In this document: positions 1 through 7,585 of the stretch, piece after piece
Numbering within the stretch: position 1 is the first letter of the stretch
Layout of the letters: each line of letters opens with the position of its first letter
Notes under the pieces: model-generated
What the model was told of the DNA's origin: nothing
Seen by the model: only the letters and a program-made list of their open reading frames with translations
Databases searched by the model: none
Position numbers and translations under genes: made by a program
Source: CBDDDW01 sp965226805
Lineage (GTDB): Bacteria > Chloroflexota > Dehalococcoidia > Lucifugimonadales > JAGWBF01
Direction: 5' to 3'
Assembly: GCA_965226805.1 (NCBI GenBank)
Contig: CBDDDW010000027.1
Location: 1-64,000 of the forward strand
DNA length: 64,000 nucleotides

Positions 1-447
1 GCGGTACTTGAAGGCCTGGAACTGCGGGCAGAACTCCCCGAGGAGCCGGAAGAGTTGGAGGAAGAATCCGAAGCCAGCGAGATTCCTCAGGGGCTTCGAC
101 CCGTAGAGCGCGGAGATTACTTCACGACCTCCGAGGATGCCCACTTCCTCGAAGAGGGTGGATTTTCTGATACCTTGACAGAAAGCGCCCCAGTAGACAC
201 CGCTCCGGTGGACACCACACCAGTAGACACCGATCCAGTGGACGCGGCCCCAGCGGACGCAGCCCCAGCGGACTCGGCCACAGTGGACACCGCCTCAGTG
301 GACGAGACCTCCACTTCTGATGAGCCGGCGGAAGAGGCCGAGCCTGCCCCGGAGAAGGACACGGAAGAGGAAGAGGCGGAGATTCCCGAAGCTGAGTTGG
401 CGAGCAGCGACCCCGAGTCTTTGGAGACGCGGGAAGACGCCGTATAG
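1..447 (+). CDS. rpsB: Probable 30S ribosomal protein S2, C-terminal tail (5' partial)
   Basis: The reading frame is open from the first base and ends at 447, so only the last 148 residues are visible. The visible part is not a conserved fold. It is a very acidic tail rich in Glu, Asp, Pro and Ala, with a degenerate four-residue repeat of the PVDT/PADA type (bases about 187-310) followed by Glu-rich sequence. The call rests on position: the next gene is tsf, and rpsB-tsf-pyrH-frr is one of the most conserved bacterial gene orders. S2 proteins with long acidic C-terminal extensions are known in several phyla. The ribosome-binding core lies outside the window, so the identity is inferred from context and not seen. 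Confidence 0.6.
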   Translation, partial: AVLEGLELRAELPEEPEELEEESEASEIPQGLRPVERGDYFTTSEDAHFLEEGGFSDTLTESAPVDTAPVDTTPVDTDPVDAAPADAAPADSATVDTASVDETSTSDEPAEEAEPAPEKDTEEEEAEIPEAELASSDPESLETREDAV

Positions 448-507
448 CACGGCCAGAGGGGCCTAGGGCTTGTTCCGGTCAAGGCCGACGCGCAACAGGA
501 GGAGGAC

Positions 508-1014
508 TTGCAGGTAACGGTAGATATGATAAAAGACCTCCGCGAGAAGAGCGGAGCGGGTATCATGGACTGCAAACACGCACTGGAGGAGGCCAAAGGG
601 GACCCGAAAGGCGCCGAGGAAATACTCAGACAGAAGGGTATCGCCAGCGCCAGCAAGAAGGCCGGTAGAGACACAAGGCAGGGCCTTGTAGAAGCGTACA
701 TCCACACAGGCAGCAGGGTAGGAGCTTTGATCGAGCTGAACTGCGAGACAGACTTCGTGGCCCGCACCGAAGAAATGAAAAGTCTGGTACACGATCTGGC
801 CATGCAGGTGGCCGCTATGCCGTCTACCTCCTATGTCGACCGAGCAGATGTAGACCACGATGAGTCAAGGGCCCTTGAAGAGGTCGTACTTCTTGAGCAG
901 TCCTACATAAGAGACCCCTCCCGGACCGTACATGATGTGGTCCAGGAAGTGGTCGCCAAGGTAGGCGAAAACATACGGATAAAGCGATTCGCCAGATTCG
1001 CCCTGGGAGAATGA
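508..1014 (+). CDS. tsf: Translation elongation factor Ts
   Basis: This is the guanine nucleotide exchange factor that regenerates EF-Tu-GTP during translation. The 168-residue protein starts with the UBA-like N-terminal domain (LREKSGAGIMDCKHAL at about 11-26). It carries the signature TDFVAR at 81-86, whose Asp-Phe pair contacts EF-Tu. It is short compared with the roughly 280-residue enterobacterial form and matches the compact single-repeat type of many other phyla. The start is TTG at 508, placed 4-12 bases after the purine-rich AGGAGGAGG. It sits 60 bases after the presumed rpsB, and pyrH follows 15 bases later, so the genes are probably one transcript. Confidence 0.95.
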   Translation: MQVTVDMIKDLREKSGAGIMDCKHALEEAKGDPKGAEEILRQKGIASASKKAGRDTRQGLVEAYIHTGSRVGALIELNCETDFVARTEEMKSLVHDLAMQVAAMPSTSYVDRADVDHDESRALEEVVLLEQSYIRDPSRTVHDVVQEVVAKVGENIRIKRFARFALGE

Positions 1015-1029
1015 ACCATCGGGGGTGCC

Positions 1030-1755
1030 GTGGCCGGGCCTGCTTACAAAAGGGCGCTCTTGAAACTCAGTGGGGGATCTCTCCGAGGGGAAGCATCCTA
1101 CGGTATCGACACCGACGCGGTACGGTACGCGGCAGAGCAGATCAAGGAAGCCGCCTGCCTGGGTGTAGATATAGGGGTCGTGGTAGGCGGGGGTAACATC
1201 TGGCGTGGAAACGAGGCTGAAGCGCGCGGGATGGACCGTGCCACAGCCGACTATGCGGGAATGCTGGCGACCGTCATTAACGCCATGGCCCTCCAGGACT
1301 CCCTCGAGAAAATAGGTCTGGTGACCCGTACTCAGTCAGCTATTCAGATCGAGGCGGTAGCCGAGTCCTACATCAGACGGCGGGCGATACGGCACCTGGA
1401 AAAAGGGAGAGTAGTTCTTTTCGCCGCCGGCACCGGCAATCCTTACATGACAACGGATACAGCCGCCGCTCTCCGGGCGGTAGAGATCGGGGCTGACGTG
1501 CTTTTGATGGCCAAGAACAAAGTGGACGCAGTCTACGATTCCGACCCCAATAAAAACGCCGGGGCCAAGAGATTTGAATCTCTGGAATATCTGGACGCCC
1601 TGAATCTGCGCCTCGGCGTGATGGATACCACAGCCCTCTCCCTCTGCATGGACAACAAGCTCCCCATCGTCGTGTTCGATCTCCTCCAGCCGGGCAATGT
1701 ACGGCGCGTGCTCTCTGGGGAGACAGTGGGTACACTCATCTCTGGGAGGGTGTAA
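1030..1755 (+). CDS. pyrH: UMP kinase (uridylate kinase)
   Basis: This enzyme phosphorylates UMP to UDP with ATP in cytoplasmic pyrimidine synthesis. The 241 residues carry the amino-acid-kinase fold: an N-terminal LLKLSGGSL (10-18), the glycine-rich VVVGGGNIWRG (50-60) that binds phosphate, and GTGNPYMTTDTAAA (134-147) of the UMP and ATP site. The length is normal for the hexameric bacterial enzyme. The start is GTG at 1030. The stop is followed two bases later by frr, which fits a tightly packed tsf-pyrH-frr operon. Confidence 0.96.
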   Translation: MAGPAYKRALLKLSGGSLRGEASYGIDTDAVRYAAEQIKEAACLGVDIGVVVGGGNIWRGNEAEARGMDRATADYAGMLATVINAMALQDSLEKIGLVTRTQSAIQIEAVAESYIRRRAIRHLEKGRVVLFAAGTGNPYMTTDTAAALRAVEIGADVLLMAKNKVDAVYDSDPNKNAGAKRFESLEYLDALNLRLGVMDTTALSLCMDNKLPIVVFDLLQPGNVRRVLSGETVGTLISGRV

Positions 1756-1757
1756 AT

Positions 1758-2345
1758 ATGTCGGCTCAGAAAGCAGACGACTCAAGGACCGTCGAGGATG
1801 TGCTGGCGGACGCCGATTCCAGAATGGGTAAAGCTGTAGAGGTGCTGAAACGGGACTTGAACTCGCTACGCACAGGCCAGGCGAGTCCGGCCCTATTAGA
1901 GAACCTGACAGTTGACTACTACGGGGTTCCCACACCACTAAGTCAGATATCCTCTATATCCGCTCCGGAAGCCAGATTAATCGTGGTCCAGCCCTGGGAC
2001 AGGCAAGTGCTCCAGGAGATCGAGAAGACCCTTCTCAAATCGGAAATGGGCTTTAACCCCTCCAACGATGGGGCCGTGATAAGAATTCCTATCCCTCCTT
2101 TGACACAGGAGCGGCGTCAGGAACTGGTGCGAGTCTTGAAGAGGAAAATAGAGGACGGCAAGGTGGCTGTACGGAATGTCCGGCGTGACGCCATGGAGCG
2201 GATCCGCGGCATGGAGCGCAACAAGGCAATCTCCCAGGATGACAACCGAAGGGCCTTGGACAAGCTTCAGAAGACGACTGACAACCGAGTCGCCCAGACG
2301 GACCAGATCTCCTCGGCAAAAGAAGCGGAGATAATGCAGGTGTAG
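1758..2345 (+). CDS. frr: Ribosome recycling factor
   Basis: With EF-G, this factor splits post-termination ribosomes. The 195 residues are all alpha/coil with the family segments LNSLRTGQASPALLENL (near 31-47), the central domain VDYYGVPTPLSQI, and the C-terminal helix RREAMERIR-like region (VRNVRRDAMERIRGMERN). It is about ten residues longer than the typical 185 at the N terminus. It starts at ATG 1758, two bases after pyrH, and uppS begins 20 bases downstream. Confidence 0.96.
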   Translation: MSAQKADDSRTVEDVLADADSRMGKAVEVLKRDLNSLRTGQASPALLENLTVDYYGVPTPLSQISSISAPEARLIVVQPWDRQVLQEIEKTLLKSEMGFNPSNDGAVIRIPIPPLTQERRQELVRVLKRKIEDGKVAVRNVRRDAMERIRGMERNKAISQDDNRRALDKLQKTTDNRVAQTDQISSAKEAEIMQV

Positions 2346-2365
2346 GGCCACGGATCGGTTTAGAC

Positions 2366-3118
2366 ATGCGAGTCGAGAGTGAGCGCGAATCCAAGCTAAA
2401 AGACCCCCTGTTGCGAAGCCCGATTCATGTAGCGATCATCATGGATGGCAACGGCCGATGGGCGAGCAAGAGGGGATTGCCGCGGCTGGCAGGTCACCGG
2501 GCCGGGGTCGACAACATCCGCCCCGTGCTTGAGGCGCTATCCGAATACGGGGTCAAATACGTCACCGTCTACGCTTTTTCGACAGAAAACTGGAACCGCC
2601 CTCATGCCGAGGTCGAAGGCCTGATGATTCTCCTCTGGGAGGCTATCCAAAGGGAGACCCAAGCCCTTCACGAACGGGGAGTTCGCATTCTCCACTTGGG
2701 AAGGGTAGATCGCCTCTCATCAGAGCTTCAAGAGGCGGTGAACTATGCCGTGGAACTGACCAAAGATAACCAGGCTATGACCCTAAGCGTAGCCTTCGAT
2801 TATGGTGGGCGCTCAGAAATCCTGGAGGCGGTAAAGCAAATAATGCGCGATGGAGTCACGTCGGATGGGCTGGATGAGGCCCTGTTTAGCGACTACCTTT
2901 ACACCGCCCACCTACCCGACCCGGACCTCATCATACGTACTGGGGGCGAACTGCGCCTTAGCAACTTTCTGCTGTGGCAGTCCGCCTACAGTGAGTACTA
3001 TCCAACGCCGACCCTTTGGCCGGATATTGGCGAGACGGATATAGCAGCCGCAATGGAATCTTTCAGCCAGCGTGAGCGGCGATTCGGTAGTCTTCAGCGC
3101 GAGGACCCTAAGGCCTGA
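2366..3118 (+). CDS. uppS: Isoprenyl transferase (cis-prenyltransferase, UPP synthase family)
   Basis: This enzyme condenses isopentenyl diphosphate onto an allylic diphosphate to make the long-chain polyprenyl carrier for cell-wall polymers. The 250 residues show HVAIIMDGNGRWA near the N terminus (catalytic Asp at about 27), YAFSTENW (about 71-78) and the C-terminal PDLIIRTGGELRLSNFLLW with its substrate-binding Arg residues. The usual RTSGE is RTGGE here. It overlaps the proposed cdsA start and, together with dxr and ispG nearby, belongs to an isoprenoid block. Confidence 0.95.
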   Translation: MRVESERESKLKDPLLRSPIHVAIIMDGNGRWASKRGLPRLAGHRAGVDNIRPVLEALSEYGVKYVTVYAFSTENWNRPHAEVEGLMILLWEAIQRETQALHERGVRILHLGRVDRLSSELQEAVNYAVELTKDNQAMTLSVAFDYGGRSEILEAVKQIMRDGVTSDGLDEALFSDYLYTAHLPDPDLIIRTGGELRLSNFLLWQSAYSEYYPTPTLWPDIGETDIAAAMESFSQRERRFGSLQREDPKA

Positions 3119-3950
3119 GGAGCGGGCGAAGGTCCATATTTTGGCCCGGCGAATACTCACTGCTCTCGTAGGATTACCCCTTCTCATCGGCGCCATCTGG
3201 TTGGGCTCTCCGTTGCTTACCTTAGTTGTATCGGCGGCCGCCTTCGTGGCGCTGATAGAGTACTACCGGATGGCCCCAGCCCTGGGATCTCGCCTGATAC
3301 TTCCTCTAGCGGTCCTCTGGACAGCTCTGCTAATCGTCGCAGGCCGGCTCACCGACAGGTGGCCCGATTACAGCCCCCACGTTGTGCTGGGTGCAGGCGT
3401 CCTGATAGCGCTTCCGATGCTCATCTTGTTTCTCAGGAAAGAGGGATCCCTTACTCGGTGGACCTATGCAGTAGCCGGCCCAGTGTACGTGGGTTTCCTC
3501 TTGGCTCACGCCCCGATGCTGCGAGAGCTGGATGGGATCCAGGACTCGGGCCGGGACTGGCTCCTGTTCACCCTGCTGACCATATTCGCCACTGATACCG
3601 GCGCCTTCTTCACCGGACGGGCCATTGGGAAACACCCGATGGCACCCGCCATAAGCCCAAAGAAGACCTGGGAGGGCGCGGCGGGCGGATTCGTGTGGGC
3701 AGTGGGCATTTCGCTCGCATGCGGGGCCCTGCTCCGCTTATCGACGCCTTTTTGGCAACTGGCGCTGATAGGAGGCGCCATAGGCGTCCTCGCACAAGTA
3801 GGAGACCTTGTGGAGTCAGCCATCAAACGGTCTGCGGGAGCCAAAGACGCGGGGGGCCTCCTTCCCGGCCATGGAGGGGTGCTGGATAGGATCGATTCGA
3901 TTGTGTTCACTATCCCGGTGGTGTATTATCTTGTTGCCCTGGTGCTCTAA
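3072..3950 (+). CDS. cdsA: Phosphatidate cytidylyltransferase
   Basis: This enzyme makes CDP-diacylglycerol from phosphatidate and CTP at the membrane and so feeds all phospholipid synthesis. The protein is very hydrophobic, with about seven to eight membrane segments. It ends with the full family signature SAIKRSAGAKDAGGLLPGHG followed by GVLDR (about 253-277), including the metal-binding KD and HGG elements. The longest frame starts at GTG 3072, inside uppS (47-base overlap). A later start, such as TTG near 3141 after the AGGAGCGGG at 3118, would remove the overlap and begin just before the first membrane helix, so the start is uncertain. Confidence 0.92.
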   Translation: MSGDSVVFSARTLRPEERAKVHILARRILTALVGLPLLIGAIWLGSPLLTLVVSAAAFVALIEYYRMAPALGSRLILPLAVLWTALLIVAGRLTDRWPDYSPHVVLGAGVLIALPMLILFLRKEGSLTRWTYAVAGPVYVGFLLAHAPMLRELDGIQDSGRDWLLFTLLTIFATDTGAFFTGRAIGKHPMAPAISPKKTWEGAAGGFVWAVGISLACGALLRLSTPFWQLALIGGAIGVLAQVGDLVESAIKRSAGAKDAGGLLPGHGGVLDRIDSIVFTIPVVYYLVALVL

Positions 3951-3981
3951 ATTCAAGCGTGGCCCGTGAGGTAACGCCGGC

Positions 3982-5121
3982 ATGAAGGGATTAGTGGTTT
4001 TAGGATCGACGGGGTCCATCGGACGCCAGACTCTGGATGTCGTCAGGGCGTTCCCAACGGAGTTCAGCGTCATTGGGCTCGCGGCTGGCGCCAACCTGGA
4101 CCTTCTTTCCCAGCAGATTCGGGAGTTCAAGCCCCGCCTGGCGTGTTGCGCCTCCGAGGGAGATAGGAAACTGCTGCCCAGCGGAGTCGAGTTCTCACCA
4201 ATGGAGGATATGGTCTGCGAGCCCGACGTGGAGCTGGTTATGACCGCTACCATCGGCAGCGCCGGACTGCTGCCGACCATCCGCGCCCTGGAACTCAACA
4301 AGACTGTGGCCTTGGCGAACAAGGAAGTCATCATCATGGCGGGTGAGCTCATCATGGGCCTCACTGGGCCTGGCAGAGGAGCTGTCCTTCCAGTAGACAG
4401 CGAGCCCAGCGCCATCTGGCAATGCCTTCAGGGGGAAAATGACGGTATCCGTCGCATCATCATAACCGCATCGGGAGGCCCCTTCCGCACCACTCCACTG
4501 GACGACATGGAGAGCGTTACTCTTGAGGCGGCACTGAATCACCCTACCTGGAGGATGGGCAAAAAGATAACAGTGGATTCGGCAACGCTCGTGAACAAGG
4601 CATTCGAGGTTATCGAGGTACACTGGCTATTCGATACCGCCTGGGATAAAATAGAAGTAGTGGTGCACCCTCAGAGCATCGTACACTCCATGGTGGAGCT
4701 GGCGGACGGCTCCGTGAAGGCCCAGCTTGGGCCACCAGACATGCGCCTGCCTATCCAATACTCCCTTTTCTACCCTTCCCGACTTGAGAATCATCAGATA
4801 CCCAGGCTGGACACCACCTTGACCCATTCACTTACCTTCCAGCCCATGGAACCGGGCCGCTATCCCTGTTTCGACCTGGCCGTCGAAGCTGGAAGGAGAG
4901 GCGCCACCTACCCCGCCGTGCTCAGTGCTGCCGATGAGGTCGCTGTCGGGCTGTTTCTCGATCGCAAGATCGGCTTCATGGACATCTACAGGACCGTCGA
5001 GAAGGTGTTGGAAACCCACGCACCCACTCCCGGGGATACCCTCGATGAGATCCTATGGGCCGACGGCTGGGCGCGGGACCGGGCCCAGGAGGTGGCCTCC
5101 GCTCTGGCTGGGGTCCCTTAA
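3982..5121 (+). CDS. dxr: 1-deoxy-D-xylulose 5-phosphate reductoisomerase
   Basis: This is the second step of the MEP isoprenoid pathway, converting DXP to MEP with NADPH and a divalent metal. The 379 residues contain the Rossmann motif VLGSTGSIGRQT (6-17) and the metal site DSE (139-141). ASGGPFR, MGKKITVDSATLVNKAFEV and VHPQSIVHSMVE follow, all family landmarks. The residue after the DSE triad is Pro142 (DSEPSAIW), whereas E. coli and many others have His (DSEHxAI). Members near this lineage may share this, which could not be checked. The gene lies between cdsA and an intramembrane protease, 31 and 33 bases away. Confidence 0.95.
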   Translation: MKGLVVLGSTGSIGRQTLDVVRAFPTEFSVIGLAAGANLDLLSQQIREFKPRLACCASEGDRKLLPSGVEFSPMEDMVCEPDVELVMTATIGSAGLLPTIRALELNKTVALANKEVIIMAGELIMGLTGPGRGAVLPVDSEPSAIWQCLQGENDGIRRIIITASGGPFRTTPLDDMESVTLEAALNHPTWRMGKKITVDSATLVNKAFEVIEVHWLFDTAWDKIEVVVHPQSIVHSMVELADGSVKAQLGPPDMRLPIQYSLFYPSRLENHQIPRLDTTLTHSLTFQPMEPGRYPCFDLAVEAGRRGATYPAVLSAADEVAVGLFLDRKIGFMDIYRTVEKVLETHAPTPGDTLDEILWADGWARDRAQEVASALAGVP

Positions 5122-5154
5122 GGGGCGTCACGCCGCCAACGGAAAGTAGCCCTC

Positions 5155-6207
5155 ATGGAAATCCTTGTCACCATCATTCAGTTCCTCGCGGTGCTGGCCC
5201 TAGTCGTTGTAGTTCATGAGTGGGGCCACTTCGCCGCCGCCAAGGCCATGGGGATCCAGGTCAACGAGTTCGCCATCGGCTTCCCACCCAGGCTCCTGGG
5301 ATTCCGCAAGGGTGAGACGCTATACAGCTTAAACCTGCTCCCCCTGGGGGGATTCGTCAAGCTAGAAGGGGAGAACGACCCCAGTAAGCCCCGAAGCCTG
5401 GCAAGCAAGGGAGTAGGCACCCGGTTCCTCGTCTTGGTGGCTGGGCCGTTCATGAACGCGGTGTTGGCCGTTGTCCTTCTCACCGGCCTCTTTATGTTCA
5501 CCGTAGACGAGCTTAGTGTGAGGGGCGTATCCCCGGATTCCCCCGCCGAGATGGCAGGTGTGCTACCGGGAGACACCCTTCTCAAGGTGAATAATGAACG
5601 CGTCAGGAACTTCCATGCGCTGGCCGATCGTATCAATGCCCATAGGGGAGAGGAGATCGAGTGGCTCATCCGGCGCGATGGCGCGGAGATGCGGTTGCTG
5701 CTGGTGCCGCGAGCGAACCCTCCCGAAGGGCAGGGCGCGACCGGGATAACCGTTCAGATCGGGGGGAGGCAACAGGCAAGTCCCGTTCGGCCCCCGTGGG
5801 AGGCGCTGTGGATGGGACTGAAACGAACGGGACTAGTTCTGGAAGCGATGAAGGATGAGGTGTCCGGCGTCGTGTCAGGTGGGAAGACTCCTGAGGTCGC
5901 CGGTCCCATCGGTATAGCCCAGCTGACTGGCGAGGTGGCTCGGGATGCAGGACTCATCTCCCTGGTGCCCCTCGCGGCGCTCTTCAGCATAAGCCTGGCT
6001 GTCTTCAACATCTTACCCTTTCCGGCCCTAGATGGCGGGCGGCTCGCCTTTGTCATCCTGGAGTGGGTACGACGCGGCAAGAAGATTCCTCCAGAAAAGG
6101 AGGGGCTCGTCCACCTTGTGGGGTTCGTCGTATTAATCGCTATAATAATAACCATCAGCTACAACGACATCACCAGGATTGTGGACGGCAACAGCCTGCT
6201 ACGTTGA
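5155..6207 (+). CDS. rseP: RIP metalloprotease (site-2 protease, RseP family)
   Basis: This is a membrane-embedded zinc protease that cleaves transmembrane substrates such as anti-sigma factors. The first helix carries the HExxH zinc motif VVHEWGHFAAAK (19-30). A PDZ domain follows at about 105-185 (VRGVSPDSPAEMAGVLPGD). The second metal motif, NILPFPALDGGR, lies near 285-297 and is followed by a last membrane helix (VGFVVLIAIIITISY). At 350 residues with one PDZ domain, it is the shorter Gram-positive/chloroflexal form. No partner anti-sigma gene is visible, so its substrate here is unknown. Confidence 0.93.
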   Translation: MEILVTIIQFLAVLALVVVVHEWGHFAAAKAMGIQVNEFAIGFPPRLLGFRKGETLYSLNLLPLGGFVKLEGENDPSKPRSLASKGVGTRFLVLVAGPFMNAVLAVVLLTGLFMFTVDELSVRGVSPDSPAEMAGVLPGDTLLKVNNERVRNFHALADRINAHRGEEIEWLIRRDGAEMRLLLVPRANPPEGQGATGITVQIGGRQQASPVRPPWEALWMGLKRTGLVLEAMKDEVSGVVSGGKTPEVAGPIGIAQLTGEVARDAGLISLVPLAALFSISLAVFNILPFPALDGGRLAFVILEWVRRGKKIPPEKEGLVHLVGFVVLIAIIITISYNDITRIVDGNSLLR

Positions 6208-6333
6208 GGCAACATGGACACGTTTCCGGTAACAATCGAGGTAATGAGCGCTGAGGCGGTACCTGGAAGACTTATGTAGGGCTGCGCACATCGGCTGCGC
6301 GGAAACGCCGTCACGATAGAGGGAGCACTTTAA

Positions 6334-7479
6334 ATGATCCAACGCCGAGTCACGAAACCGATGTACGTACGGGGCGTCAAAGTAGGCGGCGATGCGCCTA
6401 TCACGGTCCAGTCCATGACCAAGACCGATACCAGGGACGTTACCGCCACCGTCCGGCAAATTAATGAGCTCGAAGAGGTCGGGTGCGACATCATAAGGTC
6501 GGCCGTGCCCGACATGGAAGCGGCCAAGGCAATGCCGGAGATCAGGCGGCAGATAAACATTCCCCTGGTGGCAGACATCCATTTCCATTACCAGCTCGCC
6601 CTTGAGTGCATCAAAGGCGGAGTGGACATGCTCAGGCTTAACCCCGGAAATATCCGTGAGGTCGGGAAGGTAAAGGAGATCGTACAGGCCGCCAAGGAGC
6701 GCGAGATCCCCATACGCATCGGGGTCAACTTCGGCAGCCTTCCTCCCGTGGGGGGAATAGGCAAGACACGGGGATATTCGAGGCACATGGACATGGTGAA
6801 CAAGCTCCCCAAGGCGGGACAGGCCGCCCAGGAGGAGTACAGCGTAGTCGACCACATGGTGGCTACCGCCCTGTGGGAGATAGGGATCCTAGAGGACCTG
6901 GACTTCGACCTGATCAAGATATCCCTGAAAGCCTTCGACGTGGACACCACGGTGGAAGCCTATCAGCGCATCGCCGAGATGGTGCCATACCCGTTGCACC
7001 TAGGGATCACCGAATCAGGCACCGTCAAGTCCGGGTCCATACGGAGTGCGATAGGTCTCGGCCTGCTACTGCACCAGGGGATCGGCGACACCATCCGGGT
7101 CAGCCTTAGCGGCGACTCCAAAGAAGAGATAACAGCCGGCTACGAGATCCTCAAGTCCCTGAACCTGCGCGAGAAGGGCACCACATTGGTGGCCTGCCCC
7201 AGCTGCGGGCGCGCCGACGTGGACGTCATAAAGCTGGCCAACGACGTGGACGAGATGCTGAAAAGCGTGGACTCCAACATCAAAGTGGCCGTCATGGGAT
7301 GCGAGGTCAACGGCCCCGGAGAGGCGAAGGACGCCGACGTGGGCATCGCTGCCGGAGCGGGCCGGGCCGTGATCTTTCGCAAGGGCCAGAAGGCGAGAGT
7401 CGTCCCAGCCGAGGACATGCTCTCCGCCCTCATGGAAGAAGTACAGGCTGTCGCCGCGGGGGCAGGGTCACACAACTGA
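6334..7479 (+). CDS. ispG: 4-hydroxy-3-methylbut-2-enyl diphosphate synthase (flavodoxin/ferredoxin type)
   Basis: This [4Fe-4S] enzyme converts MEcPP to HMBPP late in the MEP pathway. The 381 residues have an N-terminal TIM barrel (VKVGGDAPITVQSMTKTDT at 16-34, HLGITESG near 222-229). The C-terminal cluster domain has the three expected Cys ligands: C288 and C291 in CPSCGRADVDV and C323 in MGCEVNGPGEAKDADVG. ATG 6334 follows AGGGAGCACTTTAA. A 126-base gap separates it from rseP; nothing recognisable was found in that gap. Confidence 0.96.
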   Translation: MIQRRVTKPMYVRGVKVGGDAPITVQSMTKTDTRDVTATVRQINELEEVGCDIIRSAVPDMEAAKAMPEIRRQINIPLVADIHFHYQLALECIKGGVDMLRLNPGNIREVGKVKEIVQAAKEREIPIRIGVNFGSLPPVGGIGKTRGYSRHMDMVNKLPKAGQAAQEEYSVVDHMVATALWEIGILEDLDFDLIKISLKAFDVDTTVEAYQRIAEMVPYPLHLGITESGTVKSGSIRSAIGLGLLLHQGIGDTIRVSLSGDSKEEITAGYEILKSLNLREKGTTLVACPSCGRADVDVIKLANDVDEMLKSVDSNIKVAVMGCEVNGPGEAKDADVGIAAGAGRAVIFRKGQKARVVPAEDMLSALMEEVQAVAAGAGSHN

Positions 7480-7585
7480 CCCATCGGCCGACCCATGGAT
7501 CTCGCAGTAATCCCGTTCGCCGCCGTTCCAGCCACCTGGGAGCGCTATTGATCGAAATAGTATGTGCATATAGGAGGGGCGGCCG

